From Apricaphanius iberus (lineage: Eukaryota > Chordata > Actinopteri > Cyprinodontiformes > Aphaniidae): a stretch of 64,000 nucleotides of DNA. Below the pieces are notes generated by a model, which ran no database searches, was not told the DNA's origin, and worked only from the letters and a program-made list of their open reading frames with translations. The position numbers were made by a program, and so were the translations under genes. The DNA is taken from positions 62,001-126,000 of the forward strand of contig JAPXFQ010002899.1 in assembly GCA_028564705.1 (NCBI GenBank). Direction: 5' to 3'. Below are positions 56,701 to 63,455 of the stretch, piece by piece (position 1 is the stretch's first letter; every line of letters begins with the position of its first letter).

Positions 56701-57298
56701 ACTAAGGTGTTTGAGTTAAAATAAATCTGTTTATCGATGTTATTTAACTAAACAATCTTATGATTTAAGGTACACAAATAAAATTCCTTGACATCTTCCT
56801 TGGAAGCAGCCAGGCTTTCTGTCGGCCAATTTTCCCTTGATGGGAATTTAAGTTAAATAAAATCTCAGTAAATTTCCAACTGAATTTGAACAACCATCCT
56901 CATTAAGTAACTATTTTTTTTCTCTGTGTTGACTTCATTCAAAATCAGCCTCAAAGAAAAAAGGTTTGATCTGTAGTCGGATACAGCAGCTAGACAGAAC
57001 ACGGAGAAATAAAACCAAAAAAAATAAAATTATTGTGAAAATGTTAAAAGGCAAAAAAAAAAAAAGTGACACTGGTTTGTTCCCACAGCTGTTCTGGGCT
57101 TACATCCAGGCGATGCTCACCAACCTGGACAGCATGACGCTGGAGCGCATCCACTCCATGCTGCGCATGTTTGTCGCCACGGGGCCCGTCGTCACGGAGA
57201 TGGACGTCAATGAGCTGGAGGCCTTCCTGCAGAGGAAAGTAAGGGAGCACCAGCTGATCGTGTCCACAGGCGTCTACAGACTCCCCAAAACCAACTGA
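35682..57298 (+). CDS. anapc2: Anaphase-promoting complex subunit 2 (APC2), complete gene, fourteen coding exons
   Basis: Cullin-like scaffold of the APC/C ubiquitin ligase; it binds the RING subunit APC11 and positions the E2 for cyclin and securin ubiquitination (family knowledge). Exons: 35682-35780, 38094-38343, 38436-38754, 41576-41708, 41791-42001, 45717-45836, 46037-46154, 48860-49038, 49119-49260, 49334-49409, 49494-49697, 50646-50778, 54369-54610, 57089-57298. They total 2436 nt, giving 811 aa (human 822). Landmarks: Cys cluster C-x2-C-x6-C-x-C at about 197-209; [38 protein letters not shown]; cullin-homology region from [15 protein letters not shown] (about 480) to about 660; acidic linker [12 protein letters not shown]; winged-helix B domain about 743-811. 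Start context GAAAATGG is good. Introns 2 and 5 seem to use GC donors. Confidence 0.95.
36430..36830 (+). mobile_element. hAT-like element, forward copy
   Basis: Starts TAGGCCTGGGTGGTATACCG. The first 290 bp or so match, in inverted orientation, 37540-37842, and also match the element at 26445. No coding capacity. Confidence 0.7.
37345..37965 (-). mobile_element. Reversed TACCGATAC-family element interrupted by a hAT-like element
   Basis: TATATCGATAC and CATAGTATAGGTTAACTG-type segments (read on the minus strand) at 37350-37520, and CTGAGTACCAATACCACC with CGATACCACTT (minus strand) at about 37890-37960, belong to one repeat. The stretch 37540-37842 ending CCCAGGCCTGG was inserted between them. 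Confidence 0.55.
37540..37842 (-). mobile_element. hAT-like element, inverted copy
   Basis: Its reverse complement matches 36430-36735 closely (shared GTAGTTCGGACAACTTCCGG, GGCAGGAGCGAAGCACACAA with one change, and GGAGCCTCGTCTATAGTTTA). The pair could fold into a stem of about 290 bp within intron 1. Confidence 0.8.
38094..38343 (+). CDS. anapc2: anapc2 exon 2
   Basis: Acceptor CACCTGCAG, then V-S-P-G-C. Codes [26 protein letters not shown] and LLDRLEPFL, matching the human APC2 LQANISPEFWNAI and ESRLDPYL helices. The frame continues correctly into exon 3 only if the exon ends at CTG A (38343) with intron GCAAGTAG, a GC-AG donor. The GT four bases downstream (38348) would shift the frame. 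Confidence 0.88.
38436..38754 (+). CDS. anapc2: anapc2 exon 3
   Basis: Acceptor CTTCCACAG. Codes [28 protein letters not shown] and [15 protein letters not shown], then [13 protein letters not shown] at about 197-209, and ends EQLQELSLI. The four Cys fit the zinc-binding-type cluster of vertebrate APC2. Donor ATT CT|GTGAGC, phase 2; reading on would stop at the next codon (TGA). Confidence 0.92.
39660..40892 (-). mobile_element. Tc1-like transposon, one end missing
   Basis: The right terminus TTTTGTTGAGTGTA (to about 40890) and subterminal CCATCTCATAAAAAATTGG are typical of a common teleost Tc1 family. The minus strand carries most of the transposase. At the left, the element stops inside the C-terminal coding part (about 39665), so the last 30-40 codons and the left inverted repeat are gone. 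Confidence 0.85.
39665..40605 (-). pseudogene. Tc1-like transposase, nearly full length, one stop and C-terminal loss
   Basis: From Met at 40605 the frame runs 242 codons: an N-terminal helix-turn-helix pair ([18 protein letters not shown], then [11 protein letters not shown]), the GRPR-like hinge, [15 protein letters not shown] with the first catalytic Asp, and [14 protein letters not shown]. It ends MFQ-stop at 39877 where relatives have Gln. The same frame then continues with [14 protein letters not shown] (second Asp) and [12 protein letters not shown] (catalytic Glu), and is cut near IEEEWTNY. The catalytic triad survives, but the gene is broken by one stop and one truncation. Confidence 0.88.
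41160..41450 (+). repeat. TACCGATAC-family repeat, right-hand part
   Basis: GATACCGAGTACCAATACTG and GACCACAAAACCTAAATTTC continue the sequence interrupted at about 39482. Matches copies at 32466 and 54985. Confidence 0.6.
41576..41708 (+). CDS. anapc2: anapc2 exon 4
   Basis: Acceptor GTGGCTGCAG. Codes [33 protein letters not shown] and RSFLVEFQE, matching human HRLSLLERVSAEAV and [13 protein letters not shown]. Donor GAG|GTGAGA, phase 0. Confidence 0.95.
41791..42001 (+). CDS. anapc2: anapc2 exon 5
   Basis: Acceptor TTGGAGCAG. Codes [13 protein letters not shown], a variable Ser/Pro/Ala linker, then [19 protein letters not shown] and IEELFSIIR. The required join to exon 6 (R-DFPESKP) puts the end after AGG G with intron GCGAGT, a second GC-type donor. 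The alternative GT at 42006 breaks the frame, and reading on reaches TAA at once. Confidence 0.9.
42039..45610 (-). mobile_element. Old Tc1-like transposon broken into three pieces by later insertions
   Basis: 42039-42620 holds the left terminal region (TTTCATCATAGATACA, GTGAGAGACAGAATG) and C-terminal coding remnants (minus strand [17 protein letters not shown] with the catalytic Glu). 43684-43915 matches the middle (CAATCCTCCTCTGGATCATC). 45380-45610 matches the right end (TTTTTAAGTGGGATGACTTG, then TAGTGGCTGCCAAATACT). The three pieces are in the right order and orientation for one element, with about 1.06 kb and 1.46 kb of foreign DNA between them. Confidence 0.6.
44663..45082. mobile_element. 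PIF-Harbinger-like MITE with TTA target duplication
   Basis: Left TGGTGCATTCAGATCGCAGG and the inverse of the right end, TGGTGCGTTTAGACTGCAGG, are paired termini; similarity continues for about 35 bp. TTA flanks both sides (44660-44662 and 45083-45085), the three-base duplication of PIF-Harbinger elements. It is 420 bp long with no transposase. A partial relative is at about 51762-51945. Confidence 0.8.
45717..45836 (+). CDS. anapc2: anapc2 exon 6
   Basis: Acceptor TTCTCCCAG. Codes [30 protein letters not shown] and AFESRLLHP, almost the human sequence. Donor CCA G|GTCAGT, phase 1. Confidence 0.95.
46037..46154 (+). CDS. anapc2: anapc2 exon 7
   Basis: Acceptor CCTCCTCCAG. Codes [34 protein letters not shown] and IRKYLR. 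Donor CG|GTGAGT, phase 2. Confidence 0.96.
46243..47014 (+). mobile_element. hAT element with perfect 8-bp target duplication
   Basis: GTTTTACG lies on both sides (46235-46242 and 47015-47022). The ends TAGGTCTGGACGATA and TATCGTCCAGCCCTG (inverted CAGGGCTGGACGATA) are hAT-type termini. It is 772 bp long and non-coding. An inverted relative lies in intron 12 (about 51050-51740). Confidence 0.88.
47115..47190 (-). repeat. tRNA-like head of a dispersed repeat
   Basis: GGGATTTGAACCCAGGACC reads on the minus strand as GGTCCTGGGTTCAAATCCC, a B-box-like stretch. A forward relative is at 3450-3560. It is degenerate and embedded in repeat sequence, so not a tRNA gene. Confidence 0.55.
47219..47540. 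mobile_element. MITE with inverted ends AGGTTGAATATGGAA
   Basis: Left TATAGGTTGAATATGGAACA pairs with right TTTTCCATATCCAACCTTTAA. The right border is TTTAA and the left TTAT, so a TTAA duplication that has since mutated on the left is likely. A similar left end (TTAAAGGTTGAATATGGAAC) occurs at about 8254 in foxk2 intron 1. Confidence 0.6.
48860..49038 (+). CDS. anapc2: anapc2 exon 8
   Basis: Acceptor TCGTTTCAG. Codes [32 protein letters not shown] and the acidic [19 protein letters not shown], matching the human sequence around DSEDDSGEPEDWVPDPVDA. Donor CCC G|GTCAGT, phase 1. Confidence 0.96.
49119..49260 (+). CDS. anapc2: anapc2 exon 9: start of the cullin-homology region
   Basis: Acceptor after a long T-run and AG. 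Codes [37 protein letters not shown] and NYNTA. Donor AG|GTGGGT, phase 2. Confidence 0.97.
49334..49409 (+). CDS. anapc2: anapc2 exon 10
   Basis: Acceptor CTTCTTCTAG. Codes [15 protein letters not shown] and MHYCEVMLK, a cullin-homology segment. Donor AAG|GTACGA, phase 0. The intron before it is only 73 bp. Confidence 0.97.
49494..49697 (+). CDS. anapc2: anapc2 exon 11
   Basis: Acceptor GGTGTGCAG. Codes [37 protein letters not shown] and YTRRYEKLK, central cullin-homology residues. Donor AAG|GTGGCG is weak at positions +4 to +6; phase 0. Confidence 0.96.
49737..50626 (+). mobile_element. L2/CR1-like LINE fragment, 3' part
   Basis: The C-terminal part of a non-LTR reverse transcriptase frame: [35 protein letters not shown] and the [17 protein letters not shown] block (50138-50464), then a 3' UTR ending CTCTACAAATAAACTTTCC and TTGCCTTCC. 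The RT catalytic core is absent (5' truncated) and the upstream part has frameshifts. It fills almost all of anapc2 intron 11, ending about 20 bp before exon 12, so it overlaps the likely branch-point and pyrimidine-tract region. Confidence 0.85.
50646..50778 (+). CDS. anapc2: anapc2 exon 12
   Basis: Acceptor GTTTTCAG. Codes [38 protein letters not shown] and LHFQEK. Donor AAA A|GTACGT, phase 1. Confidence 0.96.
51050..51740 (-). mobile_element. Inverted relative of the intron-7 hAT element
   Basis: Its reverse complement matches 46570-47000: AAACACTAAACA, TTTGTATTTACTGATGTTAC, GTTTCTGTGTCTTACAAACT and ATCGATATTGATCAATATGA occur in the same order. Ends are eroded and no target duplication was legible. 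Confidence 0.75.
51762..51945 (+). mobile_element. Partial PIF-Harbinger-like MITE
   Basis: Starts TTA then TGGCGCGTTCAGACCGAAGG, and continues CAAGCAACGCTCATAAAGCG and TTGGCTAGGCAGCG, matching the left half of the element at 44663. The right half is not found. Confidence 0.6.
52300..53925 (+). mobile_element. L2/CR1-like LINE, 5' truncated, intact RT frame
   Basis: A single frame (52319-53644) followed by a 3' UTR ending GTGCTATAGAAATAAAATTG and tandem CCTTG units (to about 53925), a typical 3' tail of these elements. It lacks the endonuclease and first ORF, as expected from incomplete reverse transcription. It is in the same orientation as anapc2. Confidence 0.88.
52319..53644 (+). CDS. 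Reverse transcriptase, C-terminal part, of an L2/CR1-like LINE
   Basis: About 441 codons without a stop. Motifs in order: [24 protein letters not shown] (first catalytic Asp); [26 protein letters not shown] (catalytic YADD); [43 protein letters not shown]; then the conserved C-terminal [15 protein letters not shown]. The N-terminal endonuclease is missing, so this copy cannot move alone. The frame is open and all RT motifs are preserved, which points to a recent insertion. Confidence 0.88.
   Translation: MMQNYRPISNLPFIGKIIEKVVFQQLNSFLAMNKHLDVYQSGFRRYHSTETALVKVFNDIRTNTDHGKTTVLVLLDLSAAFDTVDHDILLERLESWVGLSGTVLDWFTSYLKNRNFFVSVSQFSSQNTEITCGVPQGSILGPLLFSIYMLPLSQIITANHVKYHNYADDTQLYISVSPDDVEPIQILNKCIEQINSWMSHNFLQLNKNKTEVLLFGPKKDRLNISKQLQLVQLETTDQARNLGVIMDSDQNLQGHIKAITRSAFYHLRNISRIKGMMTQGDLEKLIHAFISSRLDYCNSILTGLPKKSIRQLQLIQNAAARVLTRTRKVEHITPVLKSLHWLPVAQRIDFKVLLLVYKSLNGLAPEYIRDLLSWYKPSRSLRSSSSNLLIVPRTRTKHGEAAFSFYAPHLWNKLPGECKAAETLNSFKSKIKTYLFKLAYE
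54369..54610 (+). CDS. anapc2: anapc2 exon 13
   Basis: Acceptor TTTGTCTGTAAG (AAG type, short pyrimidine tract). Codes [35 protein letters not shown] and [12 protein letters not shown], matching human [15 protein letters not shown] and LQQGVLREEP. Donor CAG|GTCAGC, phase 0. Confidence 0.95.
54985..55325 (+). repeat. TACCGATAC-family repeat copy
   Basis: AAGGATGCAACGATACCACTT, GATACCGATACTTGGGTCTG and GATACGGAGTACCAATGC. The right end reads ATCGGCCTTGTTGCCAGTAT and GTGTAACCCTA. Matches copies at 26276, 32466, 39424, 41160 and 50955. Confidence 0.65.
55498..56232. mobile_element. hAT-type MITE, TAGGGATGTCCC ends
   Basis: Left TAGGGATGTCCC (55498) pairs with right GGGACATTCCTA (to 56232). Subterminal GATCCGATCTTT and CCCGATCCAATC mirror loosely. 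Flanking octamers ACCAAAAT and GCAAAAAT agree at six of eight, consistent with an old 8-bp duplication. It is 735 bp long with no coding capacity. Confidence 0.65.
57089..57298 (+). CDS. anapc2: anapc2 exon 14: winged-helix B domain and stop
   Basis: Acceptor TTCCCACAG. Codes [39 protein letters not shown] and [20 protein letters not shown], then TN and TGA (57296-57298). This is the WHB domain that contacts the ubiquitin-carrying E2 (family knowledge). Human ends RLPKNCS. Confidence 0.97.
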   Translation: MFWAYIQAMLTNLDSMTLERIHSMLRMFVATGPVVTEMDVNELEAFLQRKVREHQLIVSTGVYRLPKTN

Positions 57299-57448
57299 TG
57301 CAGCGTTTGGGTGAACTGGGAGATTACAGAACTGAGGAAAACCCCATAAAACAGACTGTAAAAGCGCCGAAAGTTTGGAGAACTGTTAGATGAAAGGCTT
57401 CAAGTATGATAAACTGTTTTTCCTACTATGAACTGAAGGCAGCGGGAA

Positions 57449-57495
57449 ATTAAAATGCTCTGTGAGTTATGAAACTGTTTTTTTCTTTTATTAAA
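57449..57495 (+). terminator. anapc2: anapc2 polyadenylation signals (ATTAAA twice)
   Basis: ATTAAA at 57449-57454 and again at 57490-57495, 150-200 bp after the stop, each near T-rich sequence. A short 3' UTR is likely. Confidence 0.5.
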
Positions 57496-57889
57496 CTAAT
57501 TAACTGAACACCAGGATGTGGTGATCGATTCCTTCCTGCTTCCAGGTAAAAACCCGTTTTAGGTGAATGGTGTTTTCTTCTTGTACTCTTTCAATATGGC
57601 CACACGTCACAACAACAGTAGCTGTTGTGGAATAAATGTCTATTTTACAAGACACACCAAGGAAAACGTTGCGAAAATCCATCGTACATCCTTCATCGCT
57701 AAACTTAAACTAAAAAAAAGTGGTGTTTGCATATGGAAAGTCCATCTTAAAATGTTTGTAAGAGGTACCACCACCTGGGTGTCACCATATTGGAACCCCG
57801 ACTTTACAGACTGTTAACTGCAATGCTGATTGCCCAGAGTTCAGACTTCCAAGGTAAAAGGAACACCCCATAAATTCACCTGGATCCAT

Positions 57890-58110
57890 ATAGAGTAGGT
57901 AGGTGGTAACTCTGGAGGAGCTGCAGAGATCCACAGCTCAGTGTTACTCAGAGTTGTAAGAACAGCATCCAGTCTCTTCAGGAGAGAGGGCAAACATGGC
58001 AGAAGGCGCTACGGGTAGAGGAGACCTAAACACAACAAAAATGCTTAGTGGTGGCAGCATCATGCTATGGGAATTGCAGGTTAAGACATTTAAAGTCCGG
58101 TCGGCATCAG
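57890..58110 (+). pseudogene. Tc1-like transposase fragments
   Basis: GGTAACTCTGGAGGAGCTGC with AGATCCACAGCTCAG (VTLEELQRSTAQ) and GGTGGCAGCATCATGCTATG (GGSIMLWG) are two separate segments of the same Tc1-like family as the 21940 fragment, brought close by deletion. No frame remains. It lies between anapc2 and the Rab exon. Confidence 0.65.
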
Positions 58111-58808
58111 GGCTGCATCTTCACATTTTTATTTTTCCCATAATTCTGACTGGTTAAATAATTTTAATGATTCAGACCCGCTGGTTCCCCTTAACCATCA
58201 GAAGCAATGTGGACGATTATGTTGCATCTTTAAGTGGTTTATTTGGTATTCAAGGCATCACAAACAGCAGCACATGGATGCATTTAATTTTTTTTTTTTT
58301 AGATAATTTCAGGCAGAAACAAGACATTCGTTCTGTAACATCTTATTAGTCACTGTAGAACACAGAAAACTAGACTTATTGCTTTATTTGGATTTGAACA
58401 CATTTTTATGGTAGCAGACGTTAAAACATTAAGCGCTCATCAGAGATTAGTCATTTCGACCGAAATAAGGCAGATTACTGAAATCATCACACCTTAAGAA
58501 GTTACTACTGAATAACAAACTGTTTGTCCCTTTTTGGTGAATATCGGTTCTGGGTTTAAAAGAAAGAGGAGTAACAGATTCAGGGGTGAAGTTAAAGGAG
58601 CAGACTGGTGTTTTTACAATCAGACCGAATGTCTATGAATGAAGCAGAAACTTGGTTCTTCACAGCTTCTAATGAGTGTCGGCTTTGATTGCGGCGACTG
58701 CAGGCGATTATGGTTCTGCTGAGGAAGAATTATTCATCAAAATCAAAGCTGATCTCCTTTGTGTCCAGTTCTATCCTCCTTCATGCTGAACCATAAAACC
58801 ACACACCG

Positions 58809-58814
58809 TTTATT
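58809..58814 (-). terminator. Polyadenylation signal for the minus-strand Rab gene
   Basis: TTTATT on the plus strand reads AATAAA on the minus strand, about 180 bp after the Rab stop codon. Confidence 0.4.
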
Positions 58815-58990
58815 TTTGCCTTAAAATGAACAGGTAGATGGGACCAGAGAGACTTAAAAACACCAGAATGCTCCTTTTTGTCCTTGGAGCTGCTACGTGT
58901 GATCAGTGCTGCAGACTAATAAATCCATCAGGTTAGACCATGAATAATGACCCAAACAGTGTCCCTCCCGTATGCCGACGTCCTTCAGCC

Positions 58991-59140
58991 TCAGCAGCAT
59001 TTCTTGGCCCTCTTCCGGTGGCTGCGGTCCTTCTGCGTGTTGATGTTGACTGTGTCTTTCTCGCGGAAGCGTTCCCTTTCGGCTCGGTCTTTACTTTCCT
59101 TCTTGGCGTTGAGCACCATGCGAGTGAAAGCCATAAACAT
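58991..59140 (-). CDS. Last coding exon of a Rab-family small GTPase (Rab35-like tail), partial gene
   Basis: On the minus strand an acceptor TTCTCCTCAG is followed by 49 codons: MFMAFTRMVLNAKKES, a charged stretch RAERERFREKD, then HRKRAKKCC and TGA. MF-x-A-x-T-x-x-VL-x-x-K is the last helix of Rab1/Rab8/Rab35-type GTPases, and the basic tail with terminal Cys-Cys is a double geranylgeranylation site as in Rab35 (RKKRCC). Rabs recruit effectors to membranes; Rab35 acts at the plasma membrane and recycling endosomes. The G-domain exons (GDSGVGKS, WDTAGQE, NKxD) were not found up to 64000, so they should lie further right. The middle of the tail is unlike mammalian RAB35, so the paralogue is uncertain. 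Confidence 0.6.
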   Translation of the reverse strand: MFMAFTRMVLNAKKESKDRAERERFREKDTVNINTQKDRSHRKRAKKCC

Positions 59141-59614
59141 CTGAGGAGAACAAAAACAGAACATCTTCCATGAGTTAGCAGGAAGCAGAGGGCCGAGAAC
59201 TAAAACACAGAAGAATCGTCTTTATGCTTTAAAACAAAACAGAAGCAGTGTTTCTACTAATAAAAGCTTTAAAAAATGCCCTTTAACTCAAGAATGATCG
59301 TTTTCCACTAATTTAACTTCTGGTTATGGTCATGTTGAGTTTGAAAAAAAAAACCCACGTTTTCTGAATCCATTCTTTCTTAAAAATTGGATTCGATTCA
59401 CAAGTCCAAAAATCTATTTAATTGTCTAACAGTTTTCCCTTAATACGGTTTTTCCTGGTAAACTCTAAACCAGGTTTTGCATAATTGCTTTACAAACATA
59501 ATTAACTCCTTGAAAAAAAAATCACGTTTGAATAGCATTGTTCCTTATTAATATCAAACTGAGTTAGAATCGATTATCACAATGGAATCACTTCCCAGCT
59601 CTATCGAGTCTCAA

Positions 59615-61600
59615 TCAAAGCTTGAGGACCACTTGAAAAATTGTGGGGGGAAAAATAATTTTTTTTTTCTATGCTGGGATCTTAACAAGGTTCCAAGTTG
59701 AGCGTCAAAATGCAGCAAAAAGAAATGGGAAGGAGACAAAAGATTTTTTTTAAATGCAATTTATAGAAAGCAATGATTAAACTGAAAAGTTTCCCAACAT
59801 TAACTCAGTAATGAGTAGCTCCACCATGATTGTTGATCACTTAAAACATTTCCTGCAGCACACTTGATGTGAGAGTTTCCGTAAGGTGGATGAGAACATT
59901 TCTCCAAGTAGTGAAGACGGTCTCACGAAGGGCATCTACTGTCTGGAGCTGTTGTCCATTTCTGTAAACCTTCCTCTCCCGACCGTCCCCAGAGGTTCTC
60001 AGTCGGAAACAACACAGTGAGGTTATTCTCCTGGAAGAAGTCCCTTGTTCTGTAGGTATTGTGTACTTTAGCGCAGTCCTGTTGAAAAACCTTGTCAGTA
60101 ACCTTGGAAACTATGAGATCAGGACAATATCATCTTAAGATGAAACTGAAAAGAAATACTGGCCCTGAAAATAAAATTTGGTATTGAAAAAATATGATTT
60201 TGACTGAAAATCTTAATTTTGAATCAAATTTAGTAAAAATGTGTATTGAAAGTGAAATCAAAATTCAAATTTTTACATGAAACTCAAAAAATATGGATTA
60301 GAACTATTGACTCGCGACGCAAACAAGTTTTCAGTGTGTCGTCGTTATTTTCCAATGCCAATCTTTTTTTCAGTGCTTCAAAGCCGTAAGTACTAGCATT
60401 CAGCTGTGAGTGAATCGGGCCACTTGTAGTTCCTTTATATATATATATATATATATATCTTTCAATCTAAAATGTCCACGTACTATAAAATCCACTACTA
60501 TAACGTTCTGTAATGCTTATTTTGCAATAACTTTTTACTTAATTACTGTTTAATTCCTTTCTTTATGTTTAGATACACGAAATGGAACATTGCCTGTAAT
60601 CCTAATTTCATGGGTTCAAAACCAACTGTTAACTCTGCTTTGTTTGTAGTTAGTTCATTTTTTGCCTTGTAAAAAACGCGCAGTTTTGTTTATTTTTCTC
60701 ATATTTTTATACTGAGATAATGTTTTTATATTAAGTAAAGCATATTTATGCACTAGGAAGATTTTAGATAATGCTGATGGAGCTCATAAAGCTAAAAGTC
60801 AGTGCCAATATTTCTTCGCAGTTTCATGCCAAGCTGATATCGTTGTGATCCCATAGGAAACCATCAGGACCATCGAGGTTACATTCCTTCTCATCAGAGA
60901 ATGTAATTTTCTTCACCTTTCAGAGTCCCATGTTTGGTGCTTTCTTGTAAAGTACAATCAGTCATTTCTGAGGCGTTCAAGGAGAATATAGGAAATTGAA
61001 TACATTTTTTTTTGTTTCAGAATCCCTTCAGTCTCTGATGCTGGCTGATGGTTATTGGGCCGCAGTCGGAACCAGAAACCGCCTTCATTTGGGTCGGGGA
61101 TCGTCTAGTGTCATGACGGAAAGCCGGTTGGCTCCTCGGTTCGGTGCTGGTGAATCTTTTTTTGGGGGTCTTCCACTTGACTTTTTTGTTCCATAATCTT
61201 CGGGATCTTACTGCATCCCACCTTAGGACCCCACTTCTACATTTCAGCAACTGACCATCTTCAGAAAGGGAAACATTTTTGTTTTTTAGCTTCTGCCATC
61301 AGAGAATCATGACTGTGTGACTAACTGACAGAAAATGACAATGAATCCACATTTTTGAACAGATTTAGCTTTTAAAAGGCACGTGGTGTTGAACACTCGA
61401 TCAGCTGTAAAACAATCTGTTTCAGTTTAAGCCTCGTTTTCAATAAGTTAGGTGCTCAGAAAATGTTTTGTCCCACTGCCATATTTTCTTGTTGCATGTT
61501 GAAGGTCTACTTGGAACCTTGTTAAGATCCAGCCATGTAAAATGTGATATTTAACAATTTTTTTAAGTGGTCTTCAACTTCTGATCGGAAGTGTATTTTC
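59615..61600 (-). mobile_element. Tc1/Tc3-like mariner element, decayed, with long inverted termini
   Basis: Left GGATCTTAACAAGGTTCCAAG (about 59679-59699) recurs inverted as CTTGGAACCTTGTTAAGATCC (about 61510-61530). The outer GAGGACCACTTGAAAAATTG and its inverse CAATTTTTTTAAGTGGTCTTC extend the pair to about 100 bp. The minus strand keeps transposase pieces: ITFSDEKE and LDGPDGFLWDHNDISL (about 60830-60920, first catalytic Asp), and a C-terminal part with LWGRSGRKVYRNGQQLQTVD (about 59930-60000). Frames are broken, so the element is dead. Confidence 0.75.
60438..60459. repeat. (TA)n microsatellite
   Basis: About eleven alternating units within the Tc1/Tc3-like element. Confidence 0.9.
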
Positions 61601-63281
61601 AATAAAGTCAATTTTAGCCCATTGCTACGAGATTTTGAATTTGGTAAAAATCAGATGAGAGGTTTGCTTTGATGCAGAAATTGTCTTGTGATCCGTTTAT
61701 TTTCTGTTGCTTCTACTTTTCTGTTAAGGAACATGCAAAAACGTGTTCCTGTCATGGTCAATGTTTATGTTGAAGAAATGTAAAACAGGAATTATCTTTG
61801 AAGAGTTACAGTTTTTACCAAAACTAAACCTAAAGCTGGTCAAAGGAAACTCTTATCCAAGATCTTTTTCAGTCGCCGCCCAGACCTCTTGACCATAGGT
61901 GAGAGTAGGAACATAAAGTGAGATCTTCTTGTGATGCAGACTTTTCTGTCATCTTTAAAGCTGTTTTGATCACCACTTCTCAGGATTTTTGAAGGTTTAC
62001 TTAGGTTTTCTTTGGACTTTTTCAGATTCTGATTGATTCTGAATCAAAGGCTTGAACTTTTTAGACATGAAACCTGTGGCAGCTGGCCACCACTCACTTA
62101 CCATATTACCTTGAATAAAACATGGAAAATAATTTTTATAATAAAAAAATATTTCGAAATATATGTTTTCTTTCAGATGTATAAGATAAATATTTCATAG
62201 TTTAAGGGGAGTTGATCTGTGTTATCTGATTGAGGAGACATTTATAGACTCTCGTAAGTTGTACATGCGCAGTAGCTCCTCTTCAATACCAGAGATTGGA
62301 CGACTTGGGGCGCAGGAAAGGTGCGCCCTGAGGGGGCGGAGCTTACATATCGTCCCGCTCCTGCTGTGGGACTAAAATCAAACTAACGTCACGGACGTCT
62401 ATCATACAGTGTGATGATGGACAGGTCAAACCGCGGGTGTTGGAGACGAACAAAAAGACGCAAAATGCAGAAAGAGAAAAATAATATAAAAAAATAATTC
62501 AGTTATATCCCTGAAAACAATACAGTTTGAGAGAAAAACAGCAGGAGAAGCTTAATGTAAAATAGCTCCGATCTGATCAAATATCAGACCATTCAGCAGT
62601 AAAACGAGAGTAGAAAACGGCGTATTCATATTGAATTATGCATGTTGGGTCACTGTATAGCTTGAGTACATTTCATAGTAAGATCGCTGCGTTACAAATG
62701 TGCATTATTCAGTTAAAGTAATGTTTTCGGACTTAAATTAGTGCTAATCATTAGTGGAAGTAGCTGTGTAGACACCGCTACTTCACAATAAAAGCATTTA
62801 TTCCTAATGTTTAGATTGATGAATTGGATAGTTTGTTCACTGAGTGTTTACATTTTGGAAAAAGAGTAAATCGTGACATTTAATTACTAAGTCTATATTA
62901 CATTTGATATTTAACAGAGCTGGTGATATCCAAATGATAAGTCTATTCATATATTTTGGTTATTTTCTACCTTCCCTTGCATTTATTCTTATTTTTCATA
63001 TGAGATCACACATATAATCTCCCCTCCTCATATTTATATAGCCCAAAGCTGTATCGGCAGCTGTGGGGGAATAATGCTGCATTCCATTTGTCTCGGACGT
63101 GACGTCACCCACGACTTAAAGCGTTCCAGTTTCACCCTTTGTCGGAAAGAACATGGACGCTTTGAGGGCAGCAGCTGTCAAGGGGCGGGCTAGTCATCAT
63201 TATTTTATTGAATATAATAAAGTGTTTAAAAATATCCCACGGGCTCTGATCCACGTAGTCAAGAAATCCATTTAAAAACTT

Positions 63282-63455
63282 TACATAATAATTGCTCATT
63301 GAACCACTTTATTCAAACTAGATTCAATTTCAATGTTGAAAAATGTTACTTATGCAAACAAGAGGATGAATCAACTAAACAGCTCTTCTATGAATGTGGT
63401 AAAATGATGGATCTTTGGAAATCACTTCAAGAGTGGCTTCACTCAAAAAAACAAA
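63282..63455 (+). pseudogene. L1/Tx1-type LINE ORF2 C-terminal fragment
   Basis: The frame reads NHFIQTRFNFNVEKCYLCKQ, then DESTKQLFYEC and MMDLWKSLQEWL, the CxxC...HLFxxC-like motif found after the RT domain of L1/Tx1 elements (here Gln replaces His). It is followed by an A-rich run with AATAAA-like units (63445-63485). Only this tail piece is present. Confidence 0.6.

Larger units (their letters stand above)
54611..57088. other. anapc2 intron 13
   Basis: Contains a TACCGATAC-family repeat (54985-55325), a hAT-type MITE (55498-56232), a C-run (about 56312-56328) and unassigned AT-rich DNA. No coding exon seen. Confidence 0.65.
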
